Of a stretch of DNA of 40,161 nucleotides, positions 15,349 to 24,090 are shown piece by piece. Positions within the stretch are counted from its first letter, which is position 1. Every line of letters starts with the position of its first letter. Origin of the DNA: Actinomycetes bacterium. GTDB taxonomy: Bacteria; Actinomycetota; Acidimicrobiia; Acidimicrobiales; Bog-793. The stretch covers positions 1 through 40,161 of the forward strand of contig JAJZBI010000031.1 in NCBI GenBank assembly GCA_021798985.1, written 5' to 3'. The position numbers and the translations under genes were made by a program. The notes under the pieces are model-generated. The model was not told where the DNA came from, ran no database searches, and saw only the letters and a program-made list of their open reading frames with translations.

Positions 15349-18300
15349 ATGAATACCCAGTCGGCCCACAACGACATCACCGTTTACCTCGGGAGTGACT
15401 TCGAGCACCTCCATGAGGAGCGGTTCCTCAATCGCCTGCGTAACGACCTCAGGGGTCGCGGCGCGCGGGCGCTGATCATCGCGAACTTCAACGTCCGCGG
15501 TCGCAGTGGGCAGCGGCAGATCGATTTCCTCATCTGCACGAACTTCCGGCTCGTCCACGTCGAGCTCAAGACGCTGAACCCGAGCGCCCCCGTCCGAGGT
15601 CGACTGAACGGTCCATGGATCCAGGACCTGGGCGGCGACCACTCCCACGAGATCACGCCGAATCCGTACACCCAGACCGTCCATGGGTCGTTCGCGATCA
15701 GTGACATGGTCACCAAGATGGCCGGCCTTGGGCAGGTCCCGCCGCCCCGGCGTCGCTTCTACCACGACATCGACAAAGTCGTCTGCATTGACCCCGACGT
15801 CCCGGCGAGTTCCGAGCTCGAGCGACACCAGTACGTCGACGTCATCGGGTACCAGCAGCTGCTCGATCGGTTGTCGATCAAGGGGCCACAGCCACACTGG
15901 ACAGACGCTCACTGGGACGCGTTCCTCCGCGCGCTGGGGGTATACCCGGCGGAGCACGACACGCCGAGCGAACGTCGCCGGCGGCGCGGCACCGAGGTCC
16001 TCGGTGACTATCGCCGCCGATTCATCGACCAGATGGGCGAGGGATTGCGTGACCTCGTCGATGTCGGATTCGCCGGAGCCGCCGCCGGCGCGGACGATGC
16101 GACGTTCGAGGCGGTACTCGGTCAGCTCGAGGACGGACGCTCGATCGGGCTCGTTGGCGCCTCCGGGTGGGGAAAGAGCCACGTCGCACGCCACGCCGCG
16201 GTCAGGGCGTCTGAAGGGGGCGCGCTGGTCTTCTGGATCCGATGCGGTGAGTACTCGACCGGCAGGTTCTCGAACCTGCTCGCCCGCTCGGCGGCGCCAT
16301 TCAGCACGGACACGGCGGGCGAGCTGGCGGGTCATGCCGGCCTCGTCGGCGCGCGGCGGTTGCTCGTCCTCGACGGCTTCAACGAATGTCCGCCGACGAT
16401 GCGGGCCGATCTTGCCGGCGAAGTTGGGAGCTTCCTCCTCCGGTTCCCGAGCTCAGTCCTTGTCACGTCCCAGATCGATCCACCATCGCCACTCGTGGAC
16501 GCGACGTTCCGCGCGAAGCTGCCCGATGCGCGGCAGCGCGAGGCGATGCTGCTCGCCCACGGGGCCCGGAACCCGAAGCGCGTCAGCGATGCGTTTCGAT
16601 CTGCCTTCGAGCTGGCGGTCGCCGCTTCGTGCGAAGCGGAGCTTGCTCCCGACGCAACGCGCGCCGACCTCTTCGACGCCTACCTGCGGGAGCTCACGCC
16701 CTCCGAGGTCGTCCGCGCCGGGCTGCGTGCGCTTGCCCTCGCGACGATCGACCAGCTACGGACGTCCCTTCCCATTGGTGTCGCTTCTTCGGTCCTTGGC
16801 GGTGCCGCCGGTCTCGCCATGGCGCCGGATCAGGTTGATGCCGTCATGGCTTCCCAGATGCTCGTCGTCACTCAGGGGCGGGTGCGGTTCACCCACGAGC
16901 TTCACGCACGCTTTCTCGCCGCGGAAGCCCTCGTTCGACTTTCTTCGACCGGCGTCGCGCTCGCTGCCGAGCTTGCAAAGCCGGGGCGGGCCGAGCTTGC
17001 GTGGTTCGCGATTTGCCTCGAGGGCGACCCCGAGCGTCGGGCCGCCGCTCTCACAACGCTCGGCGACGACAAGCTGTGGTCGTCCGCGGCTCGCGGCGAG
17101 ATGGGCTACTCGGCCGCCGAGACCGCCCGAGCAGCGATTCGGGGAGTGCTCGCCGACGCCGCTTTTGCCGTGGGCACCGACGAGCTGACGCTCGAGGAGG
17201 CCGACGGGCCATTCTTTCCGACGTGGCGGCGCGGCCCCGCTTGGAACGCCAACGAAGGCGCGCTGCTCGGCGTGGCCGGAGAGCTGCTCGGCGAAGGCTT
17301 GTTCATCGAGGACGTCGCCAATCTCCTCGACCGTACCGACGAGCGACTGCAGCGCGAAGCGGATGAGCTCCGCTCCGCGGGCTCGACGGCACCGATCACC
17401 GCGGTCGTCTCTTCGCTCGTCGGATCTCGGACCGATGCGACGCCCCTCGGAGCGAACTTGGCGCTCACCGCTGCCCGGATGTGCGGCTTCCGCAATCGCG
17501 CTCCTGGCGCCGCCGCCCGGTTGGTAGCAGGCGCGGGGCCGCGCTCGTGGTCCCGACTTCTTGTGGCGTGCGAGATTGTCGGGCCGGACGACGTGGCTCG
17601 CGAACCCGGGCTGCTCGCTTCCTTGGTGGCTGCATCCTGGAACGCGAGCGGCTACCACCTTCGACTCGCCGCGATGATGGCGGTCCACCGTTGTGGTCGA
17701 TCGCTCGACGAAGAGCGCCGTGCCGAGATGGCCGAGCTGCTTGGGATGCTCAGCACCGACCACCCCTTCCTCCAGAGCGCGATCGTCGAGGCGTACGCGG
17801 CACTCGACCGCCTCGGGGTGACTCTGCCCACGGTCGAACAGCTCGCGGAGATGATCCGTACCGAAGTACTCGCCATGGATGACGGACCTGAGGCATGGCG
17901 CCTCGCGGCGGGCATCTGCGCACAGCAATGGGAGCCTGACGACATCGTCGGTCCCTACTACGAGGCCGTCCGGTCGCTTCCCGAGGAAGATCGTTTCCGG
18001 CTCTATGTCCGGGCGGCACAGTTCGATGACGGCTACAACCGCGGTTGGGTGCTCGACCAGCTCTGTCACCTCGCGCCGACGGGGATCGCCGAGGACGACG
18101 ACGTGCTCCGGCGGGTCTTCGTCGGAGCGACGCGTCGTCCTCCCAACCCGCACGGGCTCATCGACGACAACGTCGACGCGCACGTCTTTTCTGCCCGTGG
18201 CCTCGGTCGCCTCGGCGTCGAGTTCCCCGGGGACCCCGACGCCGATGACGAAACCCGTGCATGGCACCTCGTCGACTCGTTGATTGTGTCGCTCGAACGC

Positions 18301-18684
18301 GGTGCGGACGTCCCGGCGGAGTGCTGGGTCGCGATCCGAGAAGAACTGCCGTGGCTCGTTTCCGAGGTCCTGTTCATCCTCCGATTCGCCGGCAGGAGGT
18401 CGAGCACGGACTGTCAGCAGGACTCGTGCGTGCTCAGCCGGTTGATGGCAGCCTTTGGGATTGAGCTGCGCCGGCTCTTCGAATGGGAGGTCACGCACCT
18501 CGTGGAGATGCCGGAGCCGCGGCGCTCACCGATCGGCGACACGCATCAAGGATTCGTGATCCGGTCGCTCGGGAGCTTGGGAGACGGGGCGAGCGTCGAA
18601 GCGATCCGCCCGTTCCTCTCCGACCCCAAACTCGGCCGTGACGCGGTTCTGGCCATGCGGTCGCTGCAGGAAGACCGATTGTAG
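15349..18684 (+). CDS. NERD nuclease-STAND NTPase, putative anti-phage protein
   Basis: An approximately 1,111-residue multidomain protein. Residues about 12-125 form a NERD (nuclease-related) domain with the pattern RQIDFLIC...RLVHVELKT, where the Asp and the E-x-K match a PD-(D/E)xK-like site. A P-loop NTPase of STAND/NACHT type follows: Walker A GASGWGKS (about 270-277) and Walker B RLLVLDGFNE (about 336-345). About 600 residues of helical, HEAT/TPR-like sequence complete it. The layout of effector, NTPase switch and repeat sensor is that of Avs-like bacterial defence proteins, so phage sensing followed by nucleic-acid cleavage is a reasonable inference. The ATG at 15349 starts just before the NERD domain; a GTG at 15280 is an alternative. 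No frameshift is seen. The nearest neighbour is the IS110 end. Confidence 0.8.
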   Translation: MNTQSAHNDITVYLGSDFEHLHEERFLNRLRNDLRGRGARALIIANFNVRGRSGQRQIDFLICTNFRLVHVELKTLNPSAPVRGRLNGPWIQDLGGDHSHEITPNPYTQTVHGSFAISDMVTKMAGLGQVPPPRRRFYHDIDKVVCIDPDVPASSELERHQYVDVIGYQQLLDRLSIKGPQPHWTDAHWDAFLRALGVYPAEHDTPSERRRRRGTEVLGDYRRRFIDQMGEGLRDLVDVGFAGAAAGADDATFEAVLGQLEDGRSIGLVGASGWGKSHVARHAAVRASEGGALVFWIRCGEYSTGRFSNLLARSAAPFSTDTAGELAGHAGLVGARRLLVLDGFNECPPTMRADLAGEVGSFLLRFPSSVLVTSQIDPPSPLVDATFRAKLPDARQREAMLLAHGARNPKRVSDAFRSAFELAVAASCEAELAPDATRADLFDAYLRELTPSEVVRAGLRALALATIDQLRTSLPIGVASSVLGGAAGLAMAPDQVDAVMASQMLVVTQGRVRFTHELHARFLAAEALVRLSSTGVALAAELAKPGRAELAWFAICLEGDPERRAAALTTLGDDKLWSSAARGEMGYSAAETARAAIRGVLADAAFAVGTDELTLEEADGPFFPTWRRGPAWNANEGALLGVAGELLGEGLFIEDVANLLDRTDERLQREADELRSAGSTAPITAVVSSLVGSRTDATPLGANLALTAARMCGFRNRAPGAAARLVAGAGPRSWSRLLVACEIVGPDDVAREPGLLASLVAASWNASGYHLRLAAMMAVHRCGRSLDEERRAEMAELLGMLSTDHPFLQSAIVEAYAALDRLGVTLPTVEQLAEMIRTEVLAMDDGPEAWRLAAGICAQQWEPDDIVGPYYEAVRSLPEEDRFRLYVRAAQFDDGYNRGWVLDQLCHLAPTGIAEDDDVLRRVFVGATRRPPNPHGLIDDNVDAHVFSARGLGRLGVEFPGDPDADDETRAWHLVDSLIVSLERGADVPAECWVAIREELPWLVSEVLFILRFAGRRSSTDCQQDSCVLSRLMAAFGIELRRLFEWEVTHLVEMPEPRRSPIGDTHQGFVIRSLGSLGDGASVEAIRPFLSDPKLGRDAVLAMRSLQEDRL

Positions 18685-18802
18685 AAACGACCTCGGAACC
18701 TCGGCGAGGTGCGTCCGTCGAGCGGAACGCATGGACGCGGCCACACTGCAACAGTGCCTCCCGCATTCGCTGGCGGTGTTTCGGGGGGTCAGACGCCGTT
18801 GT

Positions 18803-19465
18803 TCACCGTGTGCGCCACGTGTCGTGGGCCTTGGCCCGGGGAGGGACCGGCGACTGTCGTCCATCCGCCGCCGCGCCGGATTGCGTCGCCCATCCGGTCG
18901 TAGGCAGCCTGCACCAGGCGGCCGGTCCGGTAGCCGGGTCCCCACCGCGGCCGCCGAGAGTGGGGTCGACAGTGAGCGTCGCAGACCCCGGCGTCGGCTT
19001 GGTGACGAGGCCACTCCCGACCGGGACCTGGTAAAGAGGCCCGCGCGCCCCGACGAGTGACGCCCAGCCGGCCTTGTGCCCGAGCACGCGGACCGTCGTG
19101 GACACACGCTCGACCGCCCTCGTGCCGTGCGGCACGCATGTTGCGACGAGCGTCCAGACGCCTGGCGTGACGGCCGGGCTGGCCGCGAGGTCGAACTGGA
19201 TCAGCCCGCTGCCCGAGGCGTAGGTCCAGTGCCTGGCGGCGTGCTTCGGTCCGCTGACGCGAAGGGTGCAGACGCTCGGTCGCGTGCGGCGCAGCGTCAC
19301 GACGAGGTGGCGCCCGGCAGGCAGTGTCGCCGCATGGTGCGTCCAGACCGGTCGCGCGATCGCTGCTCCGGCGGGGGGAGCAGGCAGCGCCTCGGTGACC
19401 GCTCCGGCAAGCGGGAAAGCGGTCGCGCCCATGAGGGCGGTGATGACCAGCCGGCGAGCGTGCAT
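18803..19465 (-). CDS. Secreted protein of unknown function
   Basis: A 220-residue product with a clear signal peptide (MHARRLVITALMGATAFPLA, cleavage probably near PAGAA-IA, residue 35). The mature part is a Thr/Val-rich, beta-like domain with two cysteines (SVCTLRVSG, LVATCVPHG). The ATG has GGGGAGG 11 bases upstream. Beyond about residue 165 the sequence becomes Arg/Pro-rich. A neighbouring frame (to a stop at 18789) then reads more like protein (QAAYDRMGDAIRRGGGW), so a frameshift near 18,950 is possible. I do not recognise the family. Its short Cys-containing style recalls the secreted protein at 21087. Confidence 0.5.
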   Translation of the reverse strand: MHARRLVITALMGATAFPLAGAVTEALPAPPAGAAIARPVWTHHAATLPAGRHLVVTLRRTRPSVCTLRVSGPKHAARHWTYASGSGLIQFDLAASPAVTPGVWTLVATCVPHGTRAVERVSTTVRVLGHKAGWASLVGARGPLYQVPVGSGLVTKPTPGSATLTVDPTLGGRGGDPATGPAAWCRLPTTGWATQSGAAADGRQSPVPPRAKAHDTWRTR

Positions 19466-19619
19466 AGAGGGTGCATCCTCCCCGTTTTCGGACTCTCGGC
19501 CGCCGTCACTGGAGGGGCATCCTGCGGGATGGTATGAGCTGCACCAAGGATCTTTTCGCGGCCCCGGCGACAACGGCTTGCTCGCGCCAACCGCCTCAGC
19601 GCCGGAGAGCCGTGAGCGC

Positions 19620-19890
19620 TCAGCCCCCGAAGGCGTGCTGCTTGCCGATCGGCCTCCAGTCACCCCCGTAGGAGGCAGCGAGCACGGTCTTCACGAGAGC
19701 GGCGGACGCGGGCGTGACGCCACCGGCGGAGCGGACGTAGAACTTGTTCCACGCCTTCGGGCTGCATCACGTGTTCGTCGCGACCTCGACCGGCTGGCCG
19801 GCGGGCCCGCGGCTGATCTCGGTCATCCCAGCCACGACGATCGAGACGCTCGTCGTGCTGCCCACGGGGCCCACACAACTGAGTAGTTCG
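19620..19890 (-). pseudogene. Remnant of a secreted-type protein with in-frame TGA
   Basis: The minus strand here stays open in one frame across a single TGA at 19767-19769. It reads SIVVAGMTEISRGPAGQPV...VATNT, stop, CSPKAWNKFYVRSAGG, then VKTVLAASYGGDWRPIGKQ and HAFGG before the terminal TGA at 19620. Both sides of the stop look like real protein, and the 5' end has no start or signal peptide. It is most simply a decayed gene with a lost 5' part. The family is not recognised. Confidence 0.45.
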
Positions 19891-20041
19891 GAGCAGGCAA
19901 GGCACCGTGGCCCAGTAAGGAGGTGCCAGGGCGAAGAGCCAAGCGAGAGACGTGCGCGTGAGCCCCGGCGATGTCCGAGCTTGCTCCTGTCCGGCGCCTC
20001 GATCGTCATTCGTTCGGACAAGGCCTCCCTCTTCATGCGCG

Positions 20042-20299
20042 TCACAGCCCACAAAGCCCAGTTCCCTTCTTGGTGAGCCCATGCCCGTCGATGAGGATTG
20101 CCTCCAGCGCCGCGTAGAAGGCGCGCCGTGCCCGCCTGAGAGCAGCGCCCCGCACGCCAGCGAACACAATCGCGTTGTGAACTTGGACGGCTTCGGCTTC
20201 GGGTACGAGCGACACCCGAGTGTCCGACACGGTGCGGCCTTGGAGGACCCAAAGGAGGAGCCGGGCGACCTCTTGTGCCAGGGCCGCTTGCTCGGTCAT
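20042..20299 (-). CDS. Small helical protein of unknown function
   Basis: An 85-residue protein starting MTEQAALAQEVARLLLWVLQG. A strong Shine-Dalgarno AGGAGG eight bases before the ATG supports it as a real gene despite its size. The sequence is mostly helical and neutral, with a central AEAVQVHNAIVFAGVRG and the C-terminus LTKKGTGLCGL. No motif I know is visible. It is divergent from the AbiU2-like gene with a spacer of about 135 bp, so a functional link (for example a partner or regulator) is possible but not shown. Confidence 0.6.
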   Translation of the reverse strand: MTEQAALAQEVARLLLWVLQGRTVSDTRVSLVPEAEAVQVHNAIVFAGVRGAALRRARRAFYAALEAILIDGHGLTKKGTGLCGL

Positions 20300-20434
20300 A
20301 GTTCCGTCCTCCTACACCGGGCCATCTCTCGACGGGCTCGGTCTGCGCCGGAGCCTCGTGGCGGAGGGCCCCGACGCCCAAGATAGGCAAGCGTGCCCCC
20401 AGCCCGCGTACAGCTGGCACGGTACGCTACGAAC

Positions 20435-21022
20435 GTGGAACCGCGGGCAAGTTGGCTGGCGATGTTCGTTCACGTGCGCGACGACATCAGCTCCTTGAAC
20501 GTCGAGCGCCTCCTCTGGAAGGAAGTCTCCGGCGCGATGGTCGAGGCGTCCCCCGACGCTCCGGACCTGTGGTTGGCCCACTACGCACGCCTCTACTTGG
20601 CCGCGCAGGCGATGACCTTGCGCCGTCTTGTTCGAGCGAAGACCGGAGAGGCGTCGTTCTGCAAGCTCCTCGAGCAGGTCGAGCACGCTGCCGACCTTGT
20701 TGCCCACTCCGGTATGCAGGAGCCAGTCACCGAAGCCAAAAAGGCGCGCGCCCTGCTCAACGATCTGTCGCGGCCTGTCATCGACTGGGCCACAGCGACC
20801 ATCGCACACCGCAACATGGATCCGCCACACTCGCCGACCTGGACCCGGCTCGACGAAGCGATCGATGGCGTTTCGGCGCTCTACGTCGAATGGACGCGGT
20901 TCGTCACCGGCATGGAGCACGACCTTGACGTTGTGCTCCCTCCCAACTGGCCTGTGGCGTTCGCGCGTCCGCTGTACCGGCTCACGCCGGAGGGTTGGAG
21001 GCGTGGGGCACCTGCGGTGTAA
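20435..21022 (+). CDS. AbiU2/HEPN-like protein
   Basis: About 195 residues, all helical. The order of segments (LWLAHYARLYLAAQAMTLRRLVRAK..., SFCKLLEQVEHAADLV..., then VIDWATATIAHRNMDPPHSPTW and LDEAIDGVSALYVEW) resembles the HEPN domain of AbiU2-type abortive infection proteins. In those, a conserved RxK..AHxD motif lies at the third segment. Here the AHRNMD part is kept, but the arginine expected just before it is not seen, so RNase activity is doubtful. The GTG at 20435 follows TACGCT by six bases, possibly a leaderless start; the ATG at 20462 is the alternative. No partner gene is certain. Function as a defence or toxin-type protein is inference from weak similarity. Confidence 0.55.
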   Translation: MEPRASWLAMFVHVRDDISSLNVERLLWKEVSGAMVEASPDAPDLWLAHYARLYLAAQAMTLRRLVRAKTGEASFCKLLEQVEHAADLVAHSGMQEPVTEAKKARALLNDLSRPVIDWATATIAHRNMDPPHSPTWTRLDEAIDGVSALYVEWTRFVTGMEHDLDVVLPPNWPVAFARPLYRLTPEGWRRGAPAV

Positions 21023-21086
21023 GACGAGCAGGGAGAAATACTACTTTGGTGCAGAGATTGCTTAGGTGGGGAGTAGAGGCGGGGCG

Positions 21087-22370
21087 ATGGCACGGATGCG
21101 CACCTGGGCCGTAGTTGGAATACTCGGCGCACTCCTCAGCATGCTGGCGCCGACGGCCGCCGCAGCGACCTCGACCGGCGCGCCGACCGCCTCGCTGCGA
21201 GTGTCCACCACCAGGGTTGCCGCCGACGGTGGTTCGATCGTCCTCACCGCCGCGGTTCATGGGGCGACAACGTGCCGCTTCTTCTCGGCTCCCGACCTCC
21301 CTGGTATCGCCGGGGCTGTTCCGTGCTCAGGCGGCTCGGCCACCCGCCACGGGAGCGTGCCGCGGTCGCGGGAGTACCGAACGATCGACCTCGCCGTGGT
21401 TGCTTCAGGGCCAGGCGGCATCACCGAGCAGCAGGTGACGATCAATCAGGGGACATTGGCTTCCCCGCCAGACTCGACCAAGACGGTCATGAAGCTGATC
21501 GAGAGCGGGTCGGCCACGACGAGGCTCTTCGGCATTCCCCCCGGCTCCATCTGGAGCATCGGCTGGGCCTACGAGTGCGCCAACGGCATCAACGGTTTTC
21601 AGTTCGATGTCTATAAGTACCCGGCGGACCTGCCGGACCTCAACGACACCGGACCACTCGACCTCAACGCCAAGGGTTCCGGTCAGCAGGTCTACCAGGA
21701 CGCCGGCACGTTTTACCTCCAGGTGATCACCGACTGCCCCTGGGCCGTCACAGTCTCCTACCTCCCGCCGAGTCGTCCTCAGTCCTTGCCCGTTGTTCCG
21801 AGCCTTCTCGTGTCGTCGCTGACCCCGCAGGTGCCGCAGTCCGGCGGCGTGGTCACGCTCAAGGCCAAGGTGCAGGACGCCGCGATGTGCACCTACATCA
21901 CCGTGCCGCCGATCCCGAAGCTCGACGGCACGGCCCCGTGCATCAAGGGTGCCTACCTCAGAGCGGGCCGGTTGTCCGCTACGGCGACCCCACGGCCCGT
22001 CTACGCCGAAGTCGTCGCCACGAGTGCGGCAGGCTTGACGACGGCGGGCGTCCAGTTGGAGCAGCGGTCGCCGCACACACTGCTCAGCGACAGCGGACCG
22101 GCGAGCCAACTGCTGACGAGTGTGAACACGCCATCGTTCACCATCCCGCTAAGCGATCCGCGATGGACTCTCGTGACGAGGTATGCCTGCCCATCGGCTG
22201 CGAACGGTGGCGGCCTCGTGCTCATTTTCGTAAACAACTCGCTGAGCGTCGACTCGATCAACCTTTCTCCCAGTGGCTCCGGGTCGAAGACTTCGACGTT
22301 CACCGATACAGGGACGTTCAGCCTGAACATCAGCACGGACTGTCGATGGTCCGTCACCGTCGTCGGCTGA
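21087..22370 (+). CDS. Secreted protein with duplicated beta-domain pair
   Basis: A 427-residue exported protein. The signal peptide is MARMRTWAVVGILGALLSML followed by APTAAAA. The mature part is an internal A-B-A'-B' duplication. The A units carry GGSIVLTAAVHGATTCRF and GGVVTLKAKVQDAAMCTYI, each followed by a short PP/PC segment with a second Cys. The B units end GTFYLQVITDCPWAVTV and GTFSLNISTDCRWSVTV. Cysteine pairs are placed so that each unit could hold one disulfide. I do not recognise the family; an extracellular binding or adhesive role would fit. The ATG at 21087 is chosen because it opens the signal peptide; a GTG at 21066 adds seven residues. Confidence 0.72.
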   Translation: MARMRTWAVVGILGALLSMLAPTAAAATSTGAPTASLRVSTTRVAADGGSIVLTAAVHGATTCRFFSAPDLPGIAGAVPCSGGSATRHGSVPRSREYRTIDLAVVASGPGGITEQQVTINQGTLASPPDSTKTVMKLIESGSATTRLFGIPPGSIWSIGWAYECANGINGFQFDVYKYPADLPDLNDTGPLDLNAKGSGQQVYQDAGTFYLQVITDCPWAVTVSYLPPSRPQSLPVVPSLLVSSLTPQVPQSGGVVTLKAKVQDAAMCTYITVPPIPKLDGTAPCIKGAYLRAGRLSATATPRPVYAEVVATSAAGLTTAGVQLEQRSPHTLLSDSGPASQLLTSVNTPSFTIPLSDPRWTLVTRYACPSAANGGGLVLIFVNNSLSVDSINLSPSGSGSKTSTFTDTGTFSLNISTDCRWSVTVVG

Positions 22371-22445
22371 CACAGCGCGCCAGGAGGGGCTGGCGGTCTC
22401 TCCGTCTCGATGCGGGAAGAGCGGACCTCGTGCAAAGCTGCCTGT

Positions 22446-22578
22446 GTGGCTGGTGAGAGAAGGCCTTCCGATCCTGTGCTGCTCGAGCTCGGTCGTCTCG
22501 TCTGGGAGGCGATCAATCTCGGGCAGGACGTCTACGCCATCTGCTATCTGATCGATCCCCGAGGCGTCCCTACCTAGT
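22446..22578 (+). pseudogene. 5' part of an interrupted HEPN-like gene
   Basis: Reading from a GTG, this fragment encodes VAGERRPSDPVLLELGRLVW, then EAINLGQDVYAICYLIDPRG and VPT, where the reading frame meets TAG inside the CCTAGT target duplication of the IS481-like element. The continuation in the same frame resumes on the other side of the element at 23714. The helical start resembles the first helix of HEPN-type proteins. The start codon is a guess, because no good ribosome site precedes it. Confidence 0.55.
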
Positions 22579-23713
22579 GCTTCCGGGCCGGAGGACGAGG
22601 TGACAGTTGGACCCTGTGGCTCGTGGTCATGATGCCTTGCGGCTCTGGTGTGCGTCGAGGACCTCGCGCGGGGTCCTCCCGCGCATGAAGTCGCCGTGAT
22701 TGCGCCTTCTCGTGTTGTAGGTGACGAGGAAGGCGTCGCCTTCCGCCTGGAGCTGGCGGATGCTCGAGAAGCGCCGGCGGTGGAAGGCCGGGCGCCAGCA
22801 CTCCTGCAGGATCGTGCCGTGGAAGCGCTCGCAGACCGCGTTGTGGTTCGGCGAGCGGGGCGGGATCCGGCGATGGCTGAAGCCCTTGGCGGCGAGGTGG
22901 GCCCGGAAGCCCTGAGCCACCCACTCTGGCCCGTTGTCGGTCAAGATCGCCCTGATCGAGACGCCAAAGCGGCGCATGCGGCGCACGACGTGATCGACGA
23001 AGGCGATCGAGTGCGTGGCGTTCACCGGTCCGACGAGGATCATCACGATCGCCCAGCGTGTGGCGGTGTCGACAGCGGTCAGTTGGTAGACCTTGCCGAC
23101 GCCTTTCAGGTTGCCGATGTAGAAGCTGTCCATCGCGACGAGGTCACCGGGCGCGGCCGCGAAGTGGCAGAAGCCGAACGGCCCCTCGTCGCGAGCTGCC
23201 TCGGTGAGCAGCCCGCTCGTCTGTGCGGCGAGCGCCGCGGCGCGGGCGACGCGCTGGCGCCGGCGGCCGAGCTCGTGGGTGTTGAGGAGCTTCTGGACCG
23301 TCGTCTTTGCGATCGCGAAGCCCCGCTCGCAGAGCCGATCGGCGAGTTGCCGTGCGCCGAGCGTCGGCTCGTGCAGCGCCGCGGTCAACAGCTCGCTCAC
23401 GACATGGGTCGGAGTCGCGTTCGGGAGCTGGGGCTTGCGCCGCGGCTTCGGCGTCAGCGCCTCGAGGCCATAGAGGTCGGCAAGGCGTTTCCACTCGTAG
23501 TAGCGGGTGCGACTGACGCCCATCTGGCGACAGGCTTCGGAGACGTTGCCGAGCTCATCCGCGAGCGCGAGCAGGCGACGGCGGCGGTGGGCGATGATCT
23601 CGTCCGGGGTCACGGTGGTGGACTCCTTCGTGGTCTCTGTGGAAGGAGCCACAGGGTCCACCACCGCCCCCACCAAGTGGGGGATGTGCAACCTCAACCC
23701 GCGGACAGGAAGA
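22579..23713 (-). mobile_element. IS481-like insertion sequence
   Basis: An approximately 1,135-bp element flanked by the 6-bp direct repeat CCTAGT (22573-22578 and 23714-23719). The known IS481 target preference is NCTAGN, so the CTAG core fits. The ends are imperfect inverted repeats (left GCTTCCGGGCCGG, right end read inward TCTTCCTGTCCGC). A perfect inner pair, TGGACCCTGTGGCTC, lies at 22608-22622 and 23646-23660. It carries one transposase gene and interrupts a HEPN-like gene. Confidence 0.75.
22627..23613 (-). CDS. IS481-family DDE transposase
   Basis: A 328-residue transposase with an N-terminal HTH (GNVSEACRQMGVSRTRYYEW), a linker domain (EPTLGARQLADRLCERGFAI) and an rve-type DDE core. 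The three acidic residues are seen in LVAMDSFYIG, AILTDNGPEW and NAVCERFHGTI, all intact. The GTG start has AAGGAG ten bases upstream and gives VTPDEIIAHRRRRLLALADE. The longer open frame upstream runs through the element end and is not protein-like. The product should be functional, so the element may still be mobile. Confidence 0.88.
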   Translation of the reverse strand: MTPDEIIAHRRRRLLALADELGNVSEACRQMGVSRTRYYEWKRLADLYGLEALTPKPRRKPQLPNATPTHVVSELLTAALHEPTLGARQLADRLCERGFAIAKTTVQKLLNTHELGRRRQRVARAAALAAQTSGLLTEAARDEGPFGFCHFAAAPGDLVAMDSFYIGNLKGVGKVYQLTAVDTATRWAIVMILVGPVNATHSIAFVDHVVRRMRRFGVSIRAILTDNGPEWVAQGFRAHLAAKGFSHRRIPPRSPNHNAVCERFHGTILQECWRPAFHRRRFSSIRQLQAEGDAFLVTYNTRRRNHGDFMRGRTPREVLDAHQSRKAS

Positions 23714-24090
23714 CCTAGTGCTCCGAACAGGCCAGCACGCGCATCCGGCACGCGCGAGCCGCGCTGTTCGAGCTTGACGATGCTGCGCTGCGCGAGGCGG
23801 CGGATCGCTGGCTGGCAGAAGCAGACGAGGTGCTCGCCCATCGCAACTCGATCCTTCACGCGGTGCCGCTGGCCTTGTCGTCTCCACCTGGCGCCGAGGC
23901 GGCGGAGCAAGCCTGGCTTGCCCACTTCCCCCGCAAGTCGGCTTGCTCGGCTCGGATGCGACCGCTCACCGAGGAGAGCCTGCGGCAGATTCGGGAGAGT
24001 CTCGAAGCTGTTCGTGCCGCCGGTACGGAGATGGGGCAAGAGCTCGTCGAGAAGCGGTGGCGAGGTGGCGCTATGACGAGCCATCCGTAA
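23714..24090 (+). pseudogene. 3' part of the interrupted HEPN-like gene
   Basis: In frame with the 5' fragment this encodes CSEQASTRIRHARAALFELD, then a helical stretch to EADEVLAHRNSILHAVPLAL and on to QELVEKRWRGGAMTSHP, stop. The RNSILH piece matches the R-x4-H signature of HEPN ribonucleases, so the intact gene was probably a HEPN-type RNase or nucleotidyltransferase partner. Joined across one copy of the repeat it would contain a TAG inside CCTAGT, so the pre-insertion sequence must have differed or the gene was already broken. Its end overlaps the convergent HNH gene by 20 bp. Confidence 0.6.

Noticed and set aside
15067-16335. A 422-codon open frame antisense to the NERD-STAND gene
   Set aside because: It is a mirror of the high-GC coding strand; the plus strand has the NERD and Walker A motifs.
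16756-18498. A 580-codon open frame antisense to the C-terminal part of the NERD-STAND gene
   Set aside because: Its composition is that of a codon shadow, with no domain; the plus-strand product is a continuous helical repeat.
19767-19769. Selenocysteine reading of the in-frame TGA
   Set aside because: No SECIS-like hairpin or selenoprotein motif is evident, and the gene lacks a 5' end.
22648-23718. A 356-codon open frame antisense to the IS481-like transposase
   Set aside because: The minus strand has a full DDE triad; the plus frame is a shadow running out of the element.
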